Under the pieces are notes generated by a model. That model searched no databases and was not told the origin of the DNA. It saw only the letters and a list, made by a program, of their open reading frames with translations. A stretch of 64,000 nt of DNA from Sandaracinomonas limnophila. Lineage in GTDB: Bacteria; Bacteroidota; Bacteroidia; Cytophagales; Spirosomataceae. Every line of letters starts with the position of its first letter. Positions within the stretch are counted from its first letter, which is position 1. The translations under genes and the position numbers were made by a program. The stretch spans positions 248,001-312,000 of the forward strand of contig NZ_SACY01000002.1 in the NCBI RefSeq assembly GCF_004005965.1. The letters run 5' to 3'. This document shows positions 8,669 through 16,860 of the stretch, one piece after another.

Positions 8669-8851
8669 TCAGATTAGTGATTGGAGCGCAATCCTACCTA
8701 GGTAGGATTTTAGTAGGATTTTGTGAAATTTTACGGCCATAACCTCAATAGACAATTCATTGGCAATTTCCTTATTACTTAATCCCTGTTTGATCAGGCT
8801 AATGATTCGTACTTCACAAAAGGTAAAATTGAGATTGGGGGTATCTGACAT
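8669..8851 (-). CDS. Orphan LuxR/GerE-type helix-turn-helix protein (60 aa)
   Basis: Almost the whole protein is a LuxR-type HTH: FCEVRIISLIKQGLSNKEIA then NELSIEVMAVKFHK, matching the family pattern of xEVLxLIxxGxSNKEIAxxLxISxxTVKxH. There is no receiver or ligand-binding domain. After FHK the sequence departs from the usual recognition-helix tail (expected NILxKL), so the C-terminus may be altered. The 3' end contains a 20-bp palindrome. It is divergent from the CPBP protease and upstream of the peptide-export genes, so it is a plausible local regulator. Small stand-alone HTH proteins of this type are common near secreted-peptide genes in this phylum. Confidence 0.7.
   Translation of the reverse strand: MSDTPNLNFTFCEVRIISLIKQGLSNKEIANELSIEVMAVKFHKILLKSYLGRIALQSLI
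8690..8709. promoter_or_regulatory. 20-bp perfect palindrome, possible operator
   Basis: AATCCTACCTAGGTAGGATT is self-complementary over all 20 bases. A partial third half-site (AGTAGGATTTT) follows directly on the plus strand. It lies within the 3' end of the HTH gene and upstream of the peptide genes. Confidence 0.45.
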
Positions 8852-8959
8852 ATTAGTGATTATTGCATATCAATTTATTAATTAATTTTATTTTTTGAAA
8901 AAATTCAAATAATAATTTAATTTGCCTTTAAAATTATTCAATATTAAACCACTAATACC

Positions 8960-9520
8960 ATGCAGAAGCTCATCAATGCTTGTCGAGAATTCTATTATTC
9001 AAGCCCTAATTTTGTAATAAGATTATTGAAATTAATTGTATTGAGTAGTATCCCAATTGCCCTTTGGGGGATGCTGACTGAGCTAATTTTTAAGGATTTA
9101 TTACAAATTGAAATCCCTGATGTATACGATTTATTAAAGAAAGGACATATTCCAGTGGAGTTCAGTTATTTCTTTGTTATACTTTTGGGTCCAATCATAG
9201 AAACCTTATTTTTTCAACATTGGACATTTCTCATTTGTAAATGGATCGGCAAAAAATTACAATTTGAAATAAGCTATGGATTTGAACAAAATGCAAAATG
9301 GGCAACTATCCTTTCAAGCGTTTTATTTGCTGTATCACATTACGATAATCATTATTTATATCCCATTTTAGTTTTTCCTATGGGTCTTTTTTTAGGCTGG
9401 ATTTACCTTAGTAACTTAACTGAATTCAAAAACAAATCACACGCATTTTGGATGACAGCTTGTTTTCACATGTTTAACAATGGAATGGCAACAATTTTAT
9501 ATATAGTTGAAAATAGCTAA
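8960..9520 (+). CDS. CPBP-family intramembrane metalloprotease
   Basis: A 186-aa multi-helix membrane protein with the three CPBP/Abi motifs in order. The first is IIETLFFQH, a variant of EExxxR with Thr and Gln replacing the second Glu and the Arg. The second is FAVSHY (FxxxH) and the third is CFHMFNN (HxxxN). Members process lipidated or membrane peptides and often act in bacteriocin self-protection. It is divergent from the HTH gene and adjacent to the peptide-export locus, which supports an immunity or maturation role. The ATG is preceded by ACCACTAAT at 8948-8956. The altered first motif leaves catalytic activity uncertain. Confidence 0.8.
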   Translation: MQKLINACREFYYSSPNFVIRLLKLIVLSSIPIALWGMLTELIFKDLLQIEIPDVYDLLKKGHIPVEFSYFFVILLGPIIETLFFQHWTFLICKWIGKKLQFEISYGFEQNAKWATILSSVLFAVSHYDNHYLYPILVFPMGLFLGWIYLSNLTEFKNKSHAFWMTACFHMFNNGMATILYIVENS

Positions 9521-9542
9521 AAAATGTAACATTAATTTAGTA

Positions 9543-9566
9543 AATTAGTATGCTAACATACTAATT
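9543..9566. promoter_or_regulatory. Palindromic operator before the EtfD-like operon
   Basis: AATTAGTATG (9543-9552), spacer CTAA, then CATACTAATT (9557-9566), a 10-bp perfect inverted repeat ending at the base before the ATG. Its core TAGTATGCTnnCATAC recurs before marR at 52.7 kb, so the MarR protein encoded there is the likely binder (inference). Confidence 0.7.
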
Positions 9567-10886
9567 ATGATCACTTGGGTTTCTTCTATTATATTTATCG
9601 CTTTGCTTTTGAGCATGGGTCAGCGAATAGTAAAAAGATTTAAACTGATAGCCCAAACGATTCATCTCACCCAGCCTCTATATATTCAAGATCATCCGAA
9701 GGAGCGATTGAATCGAATGATGCGACTGGCTTTCGGACAACAAAAAATGTTCGATAAGCCGCTAGTGGCCTTATTTCATTTATTTATTTACCTCGGATTC
9801 ATCCTTATCAATATTAAAGTATTAGAAATTATCATCGATGGAATTTTCGGCACCCATAGAATTTTTGCCTCCATTTTGGGTTCTTTTTATCCCTTCCTGA
9901 TCAACTTTTTTGAAATACTTTCCGGATTGGTCTTTGTGGCCTGTATCTTCTTTTTTATAAGAAGAGCTTTACTTCCAATTAAACGATTTCAGCATCCCGA
10001 TTTAAATGGATTTCCCAGAAAAGATGCATTCACCATTTTAGGAATTGAAATGATTTTGATGTTGGCATTATGGACAATGAATGCATGTGATGCCTTGCTC
10101 CAACAAGCTGGGAACGAACATTATCCACTTGTTGGCCAATTTATTATTTCACAAAATTTCATTCCTCTTTTTACACATTTTTCTATTGAAACCATCCATT
10201 TAATTGAACGAATTGCTTGGTGGTTTCATATTACAGGAATCTTGTCTTTTGCACTTTACGTTACTTATTCCAAACATTTACACATCTTTTTCGCTTTTCC
10301 TGCCACTTATTTTTCCAATTTGTCGAAATACGGAACTATGCAATCCATGCCATCTGTTGAATTTGAGGTAAAGAATATGTTGGGATTGCCAACGGACCCA
10401 AATTTCACTCCAAACCCCAATCAAAAATTTGGTGCAAAGGATGTTTTTGATTTACATATCAAAAATGCCTTGGATGCCTATTCCTGCACAGAGTGCGGAC
10501 GCTGCACGGAGCAATGTCCTGCCAACAATTCGGGTCGGAAATTGTCTCCAAGAAAAATCATGATGGCAACTCGTGATCGTTTGGAAGACGTTGGCAAAGT
10601 TTTAGAACAAAACAAGGGTAACTGGGTAGATGATGGCAAAGCTTTACTTAATGACTACATTTCGGGAGAGGAGTTAAGGGCATGTACCACGTGTCAGGCT
10701 TGTTTGCAAGCTTGCCCCATAGAACTCAATCCCTTAGATATCATTTTACAAATGCGCAGATTTCAAATCATGGAGCTTTCTGATGCTCCCAATGAATGGA
10801 ATTTGATGTTCAATAATTTAGAAACAAATCAGGCTCCTTGGAAATTCAATCCAAATGACCGTTTAAACTGGGCAACAGAACAATGA
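9567..10886 (+). CDS. Membrane (Fe-S)-binding protein, N-terminal half of an EtfD/HdrD-like oxidoreductase
   Basis: 439 aa. The first ~260 residues hold about five membrane helices with paired histidines, resembling a NarI/HdrE-type quinone-side domain. A dicluster ferredoxin domain follows with CTECGRCTEQCP and CTTCQACLQACP (two CxxCxxCxxxCP motifs). The C-terminal CCG domain usual in HdrD/EtfD is absent here but is encoded by the fourth gene of this operon (12761). In actinobacteria an intact protein of this architecture (EtfD) passes electrons from acyl-CoA dehydrogenases via ETF to menaquinone. A MarR-type operator lies directly upstream. The EtfD-like function is inferred from domains and regulation; a lactate or glycerol-phosphate oxidoreductase subunit is possible. 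Confidence 0.8.
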   Translation: MITWVSSIIFIALLLSMGQRIVKRFKLIAQTIHLTQPLYIQDHPKERLNRMMRLAFGQQKMFDKPLVALFHLFIYLGFILINIKVLEIIIDGIFGTHRIFASILGSFYPFLINFFEILSGLVFVACIFFFIRRALLPIKRFQHPDLNGFPRKDAFTILGIEMILMLALWTMNACDALLQQAGNEHYPLVGQFIISQNFIPLFTHFSIETIHLIERIAWWFHITGILSFALYVTYSKHLHIFFAFPATYFSNLSKYGTMQSMPSVEFEVKNMLGLPTDPNFTPNPNQKFGAKDVFDLHIKNALDAYSCTECGRCTEQCPANNSGRKLSPRKIMMATRDRLEDVGKVLEQNKGNWVDDGKALLNDYISGEELRACTTCQACLQACPIELNPLDIILQMRRFQIMELSDAPNEWNLMFNNLETNQAPWKFNPNDRLNWATEQ

Positions 10887-11884
10887 AAAAAGTATTTTTA
10901 ACGCTGCTTATATTAATTATTTTAGGCTATTGGTTCGGGCCACAGCCCGAAGCTCCCAAACTATTGACAGAGCCTAATTGGAAAAATATTCCAGACTCAG
11001 CTTTGGCCATATCACATTTTGTGGATAGCGTGGAAGCTCAAAATAAAAACATAAAACCGAACAACCAAGCCAGAGTAATTTTTGCAGATTCTGCACATCC
11101 CAAAAAAACGAAAGTAGTTTTTCTGTATGTGCATGGCTTTTCTGCCTCTCAAATGGAGGGCGATCCTGTGCATAGAAATGTTGCAAAAGCATTTGGGGCC
11201 AATTTAGTTTTAGCGCGCGTGGCAGGACATGGCGAGCAAACATCTGACCATATTTTTGAAAAAACAAGTGCCGACGACATGTACCAAAGTGTTGAAAATT
11301 ATTACGCTTTGGCTAAAAAACTTGGAGAAGAGGTTGTCGTTTTGGGGACTTCATTTGGTGGGGCAATGTCGGTCTTTTTGGCAAAAAATCACCCAGAAAT
11401 GAAGGCATTAATTCTTTACGGACCTTGCATAAAAATTGCTGATCCGGCCGCTGTGGTATTAGACAAACCCTGGGGATTACAGCTAGCGCGATTAATCTTA
11501 AAAGGAGAAAATCGAGATATTCCTTCCAAAAATCCATTGCACCAACAATATTGGTCGCTGCATTACCGATTAGAAGGACCAGTGGCGATGCAAAATTTCT
11601 TGAGCCATACCATGACGAAAGAGGTATTCAATGGTGTAAAGGTTCCACTTTATTTGACTTATTATTACAAGGATGAGCAGCATCAAGATGATGTTGTTTC
11701 TGTAAAAGCCATGCGCGAAATGTTTCCAGAAATTGGTACGGCCGATTCATTGAAAAAAGAAGAGGCATTTCCATTGTCGGGTTATCATGTGATGACTTCC
11801 CCAATTTTGGGAAAACATGTTGAGATTGTTACTCAAAAAAGCATAGAATATTTGGAAAATACAGTAAAACTCAAAAGAATATGA
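10883..11884 (+). CDS. Alpha/beta hydrolase, membrane-anchored or secreted
   Basis: 333 aa with an N-terminal hydrophobic helix (VFLTLLILIILGYWF), so exported or anchored. Alpha/beta-hydrolase features are visible: HGF oxyanion turn (VHGFSAS), nucleophile elbow GTSFGG (Ser in the GxSxG form), a candidate acid in YKDEQHQDD, and a catalytic His in SGYHVMTSP. It is likely an esterase or lipase; the substrate is unknown. The start ATG overlaps the stop of the Fe-S gene by 4 bases, indicating translational coupling. Confidence 0.8.
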   Translation: MKKVFLTLLILIILGYWFGPQPEAPKLLTEPNWKNIPDSALAISHFVDSVEAQNKNIKPNNQARVIFADSAHPKKTKVVFLYVHGFSASQMEGDPVHRNVAKAFGANLVLARVAGHGEQTSDHIFEKTSADDMYQSVENYYALAKKLGEEVVVLGTSFGGAMSVFLAKNHPEMKALILYGPCIKIADPAAVVLDKPWGLQLARLILKGENRDIPSKNPLHQQYWSLHYRLEGPVAMQNFLSHTMTKEVFNGVKVPLYLTYYYKDEQHQDDVVSVKAMREMFPEIGTADSLKKEEAFPLSGYHVMTSPILGKHVEIVTQKSIEYLENTVKLKRI

Positions 11885-12759
11885 ATCCACAAATAGTCAT
11901 TTATGCGATTCCATTTTTCTTAGTAACTCTTCTTTTGGAATCCTACTTTTCTGCCAAAGAACATAAAGGATTTACGGAAACTAAAGACTCTTTGACCTCT
12001 ATTGCCTTAGGCCTCGGAAATTTAGGAATTGGCATGTTAACAAAAGGTTTAGTCTGGATATCTTTCTTTTATTTATACGAAAATTGGAGAATTTTTAACC
12101 TTGAAAGCTGGTCAATACCTATTTTAGTTTTCACTTTTTTTGCAGAAGATTTCACCTATTATTGGCTGCATCGATTTGCCCATGAAATCCGGTATTTTTG
12201 GGCTTCTCACTTACCCCATCATTCGTCTCCGAAATACAATTTAGCGGCGGCTTTGCGACAAAGTTGGACCAGCAACATCTCCGGTGTTTTCCTATTTTAC
12301 ATTTGGGTTCCACTTTTAGGAATTCACCCATTTGTTCTATTTACTTTTCAACAAATCAGTTTGGTGTATCAATATTGGATACATACAGAATTTGTTAAAA
12401 AAATGCCCAATTGGTTTGAATTCATCTTCAATACTCCTTCCCACCACCGAGTGCATCATGGGATTGATTTAAAATATTTGGACAAAAATTATGGCGGTGT
12501 TTTAATCATCTGGGATAGACTTTTTGGCACTTTCCAAGCAGAAGAGGAACATCCGCATTATGGATTAACTAAGCAAATCGAAAGCTATAATCCCGCCAAA
12601 ATAGCCATTTACGAATGGGTAAATATCTTCAAGGATATTACAAGCAAATACCATTTTAAACACTTGTTTAAAACCATTTTTGGACCTCCTGGGTGGAGTC
12701 CAGATGGCAGCACCCTAACTGTGGAACAAATGAGAGCAAAAGCGAAAGAAGAAATTTAG
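11881..12759 (+). CDS. Sterol desaturase / fatty-acid hydroxylase family protein
   Basis: A 292-aa integral membrane di-iron enzyme. Histidine clusters HRFAHE, HLPHH and HRVHH match the HxxxH, HxxHH and HxxHH pattern of the FA-hydroxylase superfamily, set between about four membrane helices. It probably hydroxylates or desaturates a lipid acyl chain. It overlaps the hydrolase gene by 4 bases. Placement in an operon with acyl-CoA-linked electron transfer suggests lipid remodelling; the substrate is not determinable. Confidence 0.87.
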   Translation: MNPQIVIYAIPFFLVTLLLESYFSAKEHKGFTETKDSLTSIALGLGNLGIGMLTKGLVWISFFYLYENWRIFNLESWSIPILVFTFFAEDFTYYWLHRFAHEIRYFWASHLPHHSSPKYNLAAALRQSWTSNISGVFLFYIWVPLLGIHPFVLFTFQQISLVYQYWIHTEFVKKMPNWFEFIFNTPSHHRVHHGIDLKYLDKNYGGVLIIWDRLFGTFQAEEEHPHYGLTKQIESYNPAKIAIYEWVNIFKDITSKYHFKHLFKTIFGPPGWSPDGSTLTVEQMRAKAKEEI

Positions 12760-12760
12760 C

Positions 12761-13528
12761 ATGGAAGCAATTAAAACAATGGCCGACTGGTCGGCAAGTG
12801 GAGAAAGTCCCGAATATCTTTTTTGGGTAGGTTGTGCGGGTTCTTTCGACGACCGACAAAAAAAAGTGACGCGTGCTTTTTGTGAAATCTTGCAAAAAGT
12901 AGGCATTACTTTTGCCGTATTAGGTAAAGAAGAAGCTTGCACAGGTGACCCTGCCCGACGTGCAGGAAATGAATTTTTATTCCAAATGCAAGCCAATGCG
13001 AACGTACAGGTGTTAAATATGTATGGGGTCAAAAAAATTATTACCACTTGTCCACATTGTTTCAATACGCTCAAAAATGAATACCCAGCCTTAGGAGGAA
13101 ATTATGAAGTCATTCACCATTCGCAATTACTAGCCACCTTAATTCAGGAGGGTAAAATTAAGTCGAACGGAACATCTGAGGAAATTGCCTATCACGACTC
13201 TTGCTATTTAGGAAGAGCCAATGGGGTCTATGAGGCTCCACGTGAAATAATTTTAGGTTTACAAAAGGAACTAAAAGAGCTTAAAAGTTGTAAAACAAAT
13301 GGACTTTGTTGTGGAGCAGGAGGTGCGCAAGTATTTAAGGAGCCAGAGGCCGGAGCAATAGATATGCAAGTGAGAAGAGCTAATGAAATTGTGGAATCAG
13401 GTGCAAAAAAAGTGGCCATAGGCTGTCCATTTTGCATGGTGATGTTGCAAGATGGTTTGAATAAAACAGGAAAAGAAAAAGAAATTCAATTAATAGATTT
13501 GGCTGAATTAGTTCAGCAAACGATGTAA
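12761..13528 (+). CDS. (Fe-S)-binding protein with CCG domains, C-terminal half of the EtfD/HdrD-like oxidoreductase
   Basis: 255 aa with two CCG (cysteine-rich) repeats of the HdrB/GlpC/LutA type: TTCPHCFNTLKNEY in the first, and GLCCGAGGAQVF plus GCPFCMVML in the second. Such domains bind a non-cubane [4Fe-4S] cluster and form the catalytic part of HdrD. In EtfD or DgcB they are fused to a ferredoxin domain; here the ferredoxin part is encoded by the first gene of the operon, three genes upstream. It probably pairs with that membrane protein. A single base separates it from the hydroxylase stop. Confidence 0.85.
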   Translation: MEAIKTMADWSASGESPEYLFWVGCAGSFDDRQKKVTRAFCEILQKVGITFAVLGKEEACTGDPARRAGNEFLFQMQANANVQVLNMYGVKKIITTCPHCFNTLKNEYPALGGNYEVIHHSQLLATLIQEGKIKSNGTSEEIAYHDSCYLGRANGVYEAPREIILGLQKELKELKSCKTNGLCCGAGGAQVFKEPEAGAIDMQVRRANEIVESGAKKVAIGCPFCMVMLQDGLNKTGKEKEIQLIDLAELVQQTM

Positions 13529-13530
13529 AT

Positions 13531-14025
13531 ATGTTATTTAAAGTAGAAGAATTATCGCCCAATTCAAGGGTTTGGATTTATCAGGCAAATCGGAAATTAA
13601 CTGCCGATGAAATTCAATATTTGGAGGAGTTTTTGGGCAGAGAAATGGAGGAGTGGTCGGCTCATGGAGCTGCCTTAAAAGCAGGCTTTGAAATCCGTTA
13701 TAATCAAATCATTGCCTTATTTGCAGACGAAGGCCAGCATGCAGCTTCAGGATGCTCAATCGACTCTTCTACCAGATGGTTCAAGGATTTAGGACAAAAA
13801 ATGGAGATTGATTTCTTCGACAGATCCATAGCCATAGTGCAAAACGATACATTACAATTATTTTCTATGTTGGCAGGTAAAAAGGAGGTGGAATCAGGCA
13901 ATATTCAATCAGATAGTTTAGTTGCAACTCCTCAGGTACCAAATTTAGAATTTTACCAAAACAAATGGCCAGAACTCGCTAAGGATTCTTGGTTAAAAAA
14001 GTATTTTCAATCTGTGAACGCATAA
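13531..14025 (+). CDS. Conserved Bacteroidota protein of unknown function
   Basis: A 164-aa soluble protein starting MLFKVEELSPNSRVWIYQAN. The motif LKAGFEIRYNQIIALFADE, followed by HAASGCSIDSSTRWFKDL, is well defined and cysteine-containing. Related proteins are often labelled ABC transporter ATPase, but no Walker A or signature motif is present, so that name is not supported. It lies 2 bases after the CCG gene and 1 base before fRMsr, so it is part of the operon. Confidence 0.7.
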   Translation: MLFKVEELSPNSRVWIYQANRKLTADEIQYLEEFLGREMEEWSAHGAALKAGFEIRYNQIIALFADEGQHAASGCSIDSSTRWFKDLGQKMEIDFFDRSIAIVQNDTLQLFSMLAGKKEVESGNIQSDSLVATPQVPNLEFYQNKWPELAKDSWLKKYFQSVNA

Positions 14026-14026
14026 A

Positions 14027-14521
14027 ATGGCAGAAGATTTACAACTTATAGAAGGTACTCGAGCAGAAAAGTATGCCAACCTACTACCACAAATAGAAGG
14101 CCTTTTGCATGGTGAAACAGATAAATATGCCAATTTAGCCAACATTTCCGCGGCATTGTACCAAACCTTTGGATTTTTCTGGATTGGTTTTTATTTGGTA
14201 AAACAAGAACAATTGGTTCTCGGACCGTTCCAAGGACCCGTTGCCTGTACACGAATCCCCTTTTCAAAAGGTGTTTGTGGATTTACCTACCGAGAAGGCA
14301 AAACAGTGATCGTGCCCAATGTGGATGAATTTCCAGGACATATCGCATGCGCCTCGGCTTCCAAATCAGAAATTGTAGTACCTGCAAAAAACAAAAAGGG
14401 AGAAGTAATTTTGGTCTTAGATGTAGATTCTGATCAATTGGATGATTTCTCAGAAACTGACAAAGTAGGATTAGAAAAAATTATTTCTTTGGTAGAAAAA
14501 AATTGGGAAAACTGGAATTAA
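14027..14521 (+). CDS. msrC: Free methionine-(R)-sulfoxide reductase (GAF domain)
   Basis: A 164-aa single GAF domain. The three cysteines of fRMsr are present in context: GPVACTRI, KGVCGFTYR and HIACASASKSEIVVP. It reduces free Met-R-sulfoxide in the cytoplasm. It is the last gene of the operon, and its stop overlaps the convergent aroE stop by 4 bases. Confidence 0.92.
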   Translation: MAEDLQLIEGTRAEKYANLLPQIEGLLHGETDKYANLANISAALYQTFGFFWIGFYLVKQEQLVLGPFQGPVACTRIPFSKGVCGFTYREGKTVIVPNVDEFPGHIACASASKSEIVVPAKNKKGEVILVLDVDSDQLDDFSETDKVGLEKIISLVEKNWENWN

Positions 14522-15276
14522 GCGTTCCAAATTTCCCAAGCCTTATCGGCTTGTCCATACAGCATCTCCAAGCCTTCATGTACTCCACCTACACCAGCGG
14601 CTAATCCCTTTTTCAAAAATGCGGTTTGCAGTGGATTGTACACGATATCGTACAAATAATGCTGCTTCGTCAATAATTCGTATGGAATTTCCGGTGAAGT
14701 ATTTTCATTTGGATGCATCCCAAGTGGAGTAGTATTAACGATCAAAGAAACATCAGACATTAGTTGAGGTAAGTCATTATAGGAAACAATTCCTTCCGAC
14801 GCATTTCGAGAAACCTTAATCACTGGAATTCCTAGATCTTCTATAGCTGCAATTACTGCTTTAGCGGCCCCACCTTGTCCCAAAACCAAGGCCTTATACT
14901 TTGAAAATTCTGAAAAACCTGACCATTTTTTTAGGGTGTTTTGAAACCCGTAATAATCTGTATTAAAACCTTTACAAGTACCATCTGGCAGGAACTTTAT
15001 GGTGTTAACGGCACCTATTCGTTCTGCAGCCGCATCAATGGTATCTAAAAAAGGAATTACCTGTTGCTTGTAAGGAATGGTAACATTCAACCCCTTCAAA
15101 ACACCTTTATTAGTGGCAATAATTTGCGGTAAATCTTCAATTTGAGGAATTGGAAAAAGTTCATAAGCATGCGTTTTTGACAAACCCATTTCTTCAAATT
15201 TCTTGGTAAAATAGCCTTTGGAGAAAGAGTGTCCTAAAGGATATCCGATTAATCCAAACAAATTAGAGATGGCCAT
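14518..15276 (-). CDS. aroE: Shikimate dehydrogenase
   Basis: 252 aa. The N-terminal shikimate-binding motif is LIGYPLGHSFSKGYF, then NVTIPYKQQVIPFLD with the catalytic Lys, and the NADP-binding motif LGQGGAAKAVIAA (GxGGxxxA). It catalyses dehydroshikimate to shikimate in aromatic amino-acid and menaquinone-precursor synthesis. The start overlaps the dedA-like stop by one base (TAATG), so the two are translationally coupled. Confidence 0.96.
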   Translation of the reverse strand: MAISNLFGLIGYPLGHSFSKGYFTKKFEEMGLSKTHAYELFPIPQIEDLPQIIATNKGVLKGLNVTIPYKQQVIPFLDTIDAAAERIGAVNTIKFLPDGTCKGFNTDYYGFQNTLKKWSGFSEFSKYKALVLGQGGAAKAVIAAIEDLGIPVIKVSRNASEGIVSYNDLPQLMSDVSLIVNTTPLGMHPNENTSPEIPYELLTKQHYLYDIVYNPLQTAFLKKGLAAGVGGVHEGLEMLYGQADKAWEIWNA

Positions 15277-15911
15277 TAGTTAGAAAATTTACTTTTGATA
15301 ATTCCCCATAAAATTGGCAAAACGGAAACGGCAACAATTCCCAAGACAACCTTTTCAAAATTTGTTTTCACCCATTCATTATCGCCTAAAAAGAATCCAG
15401 CAAGTGTTATTGAAGTCACCCAAAGCGTTGCGCCTAAAAATCCGTATAAAAGATACACTGGATATGACATGCGTCCCGCACCTGCCACAAATGGTGCTAC
15501 TGTACGAACGATTGGTACAAATCGGGCTAAAATTACGGTTTTGGAGCCATATTTGGCATAAAAATCTTCTGTTTGTTGAATATGAGATTTTTTCAAAAAC
15601 AAGATTTGTTCTTTTTCTCGAATGAAATCACTGAAAAATCTGCCCAAAAAATAATTACATTGGTCACCCAAAAGAGCTGCTAATATTAACATGGGAATTA
15701 CTGTGCCAACGGCAATTTGTCCGGAGGCAGCAGCTAATAATCCCACAGAAAAAAGCAAGGAATCTCCAGGTAAAAGGGGCATAACCACCAGACCAGTTTC
15801 TACGAAAACAATGGCAAAAAGTAAAAAATAGGTTAAAGAACCATTTTCAGCAATGAAATTGCTTAAGAAAGTGAGTGGGTCTTTTAATAAATCGAATAGT
15901 AGTTGTAACAT
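15276..15911 (-). CDS. DedA-family membrane protein (SNARE-associated/VTT domain)
   Basis: 211 aa with about five helices. The VTT/DedA hallmark is present: FVETGLVVMPLLPGDSLLFS (E-x(3)-PxxPGD) and KTVILARFVPIVRTVAPFVAG (RxxP...R...PxxAG). Members are lipid scramblases or undecaprenyl-phosphate flippases. It is upstream of and coupled to aroE. A terminator hairpin begins just before its start codon, so the pair needs its own promoter or read-through. Confidence 0.93.
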   Translation of the reverse strand: MLQLLFDLLKDPLTFLSNFIAENGSLTYFLLFAIVFVETGLVVMPLLPGDSLLFSVGLLAAASGQIAVGTVIPMLILAALLGDQCNYFLGRFFSDFIREKEQILFLKKSHIQQTEDFYAKYGSKTVILARFVPIVRTVAPFVAGAGRMSYPVYLLYGFLGATLWVTSITLAGFFLGDNEWVKTNFEKVVLGIVAVSVLPILWGIIKSKFSN

Positions 15912-15939
15912 GAAAAGGAAAAGCCCGGAGAACCGGGCT
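15912..15939 (-). terminator. Terminator after the phosphosulfolactate synthase gene
   Basis: On the minus strand, AGCCCGG / CCGGGCT (15922-15928 with 15933-15939) with a 4-base loop is followed by TTTTCCTTTT. It lies within the 33-bp gap before the dedA-like start. Confidence 0.8.
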
Positions 15940-15944
15940 AAATT

Positions 15945-16706
15945 TTATTTATCTAAAAAATGATCAAATGTGTCGCCGCGCAAACCTAATCGAATAGTTT
16001 CAAGCGAAATAACTTCATTGGGAGCAATATTTCCTACGTTTACATTAGCTCCTACTAATTTCACGAACCACACTTGTTGCGATTTTTGCGGTGCCTCCCA
16101 GATAATATTTTCTTCTGGAATTTCAGTTAAAATCTCTTCCACCAAACCCTGGCGAACTTCACCTGATGAGCGGAATAATCCTACATTCCCACCTTCACGC
16201 GCCTCTCCAATTACCTTCCAAGCACCAGCTTCCAACTCCATTCGCATCAATTTAATCCATTTGTAAGGAGGAATAATTTTTGCCTCATCCTTTGAACCAA
16301 CTTCAGAAAGAACGGTTACATGTTTTGACAAACGATGGATAAACTCACATTTTACATCTGATTCCATTTCTACAGAACCATCAGAAACCTCAGCATATTC
16401 CATGCCAAATTTATCTAATACACGTAGGTAATCTTCAAACTGATTTCTGATGTAAAAGGCCTCGAACAAAGTACCCCCAAAATAGACTGGAATACCGGCA
16501 GACTTATAAATAGCTAGTTTTTCTTTTAAATTCGGAGTTACATAAGAAGTCGCCCAACCCAATTTAACAATGTCTGTATATGGACTGCTAACTTCTAAAA
16601 AATCTTCCACCTGACGTAAGCTAAGGCCTTTGTCCATTACCATGGTTAAACCCTTTTGGCGAGGCTTGATTGCTCTTTCAGGAATTTGGGATAAATCGTA
16701 ATTCAT
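15945..16706 (-). CDS. Phosphosulfolactate synthase (ComA-like)
   Basis: A 253-aa TIM-barrel protein: KGLTMVMDKGLSLRQVEDF, VKLGWATSYV, PVYFGGTLFEAF, AEVSDGSVEM and LSEVGSKDE match the PSL synthase family. That enzyme adds sulfite to phosphoenolpyruvate to give (R)-phosphosulfolactate. The ATG at 16706 is chosen over an in-frame TTG 15 bases upstream. In methanogens the product leads to coenzyme M; here it may feed sulfolactate or a sulfonolipid headgroup. No other sulfonate gene is adjacent, so the role is inferred from family only. Confidence 0.88.
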   Translation of the reverse strand: MNYDLSQIPERAIKPRQKGLTMVMDKGLSLRQVEDFLEVSSPYTDIVKLGWATSYVTPNLKEKLAIYKSAGIPVYFGGTLFEAFYIRNQFEDYLRVLDKFGMEYAEVSDGSVEMESDVKCEFIHRLSKHVTVLSEVGSKDEAKIIPPYKWIKLMRMELEAGAWKVIGEAREGGNVGLFRSSGEVRQGLVEEILTEIPEENIIWEAPQKSQQVWFVKLVGANVNVGNIAPNEVISLETIRLGLRGDTFDHFLDK

Positions 16707-16860
16707 ATTAGATTGCTTCAAGTAGTTCTTGATTAAGTTTTGTGTGGTTACAATTCAACAAAAATACGGATATTTCTGATTGAGCCAAAATAAAACATTC
16801 CAAAACCACCAATTAAATAAATCCAATTTGCATTTAGTATCTTTGTAAAAAATTACCATT

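Noticed and set aside
13531-14025. ABC transporter ATPase
   Set aside because: No Walker A, signature or Walker B motif; that label for this family is not supported by the sequence.
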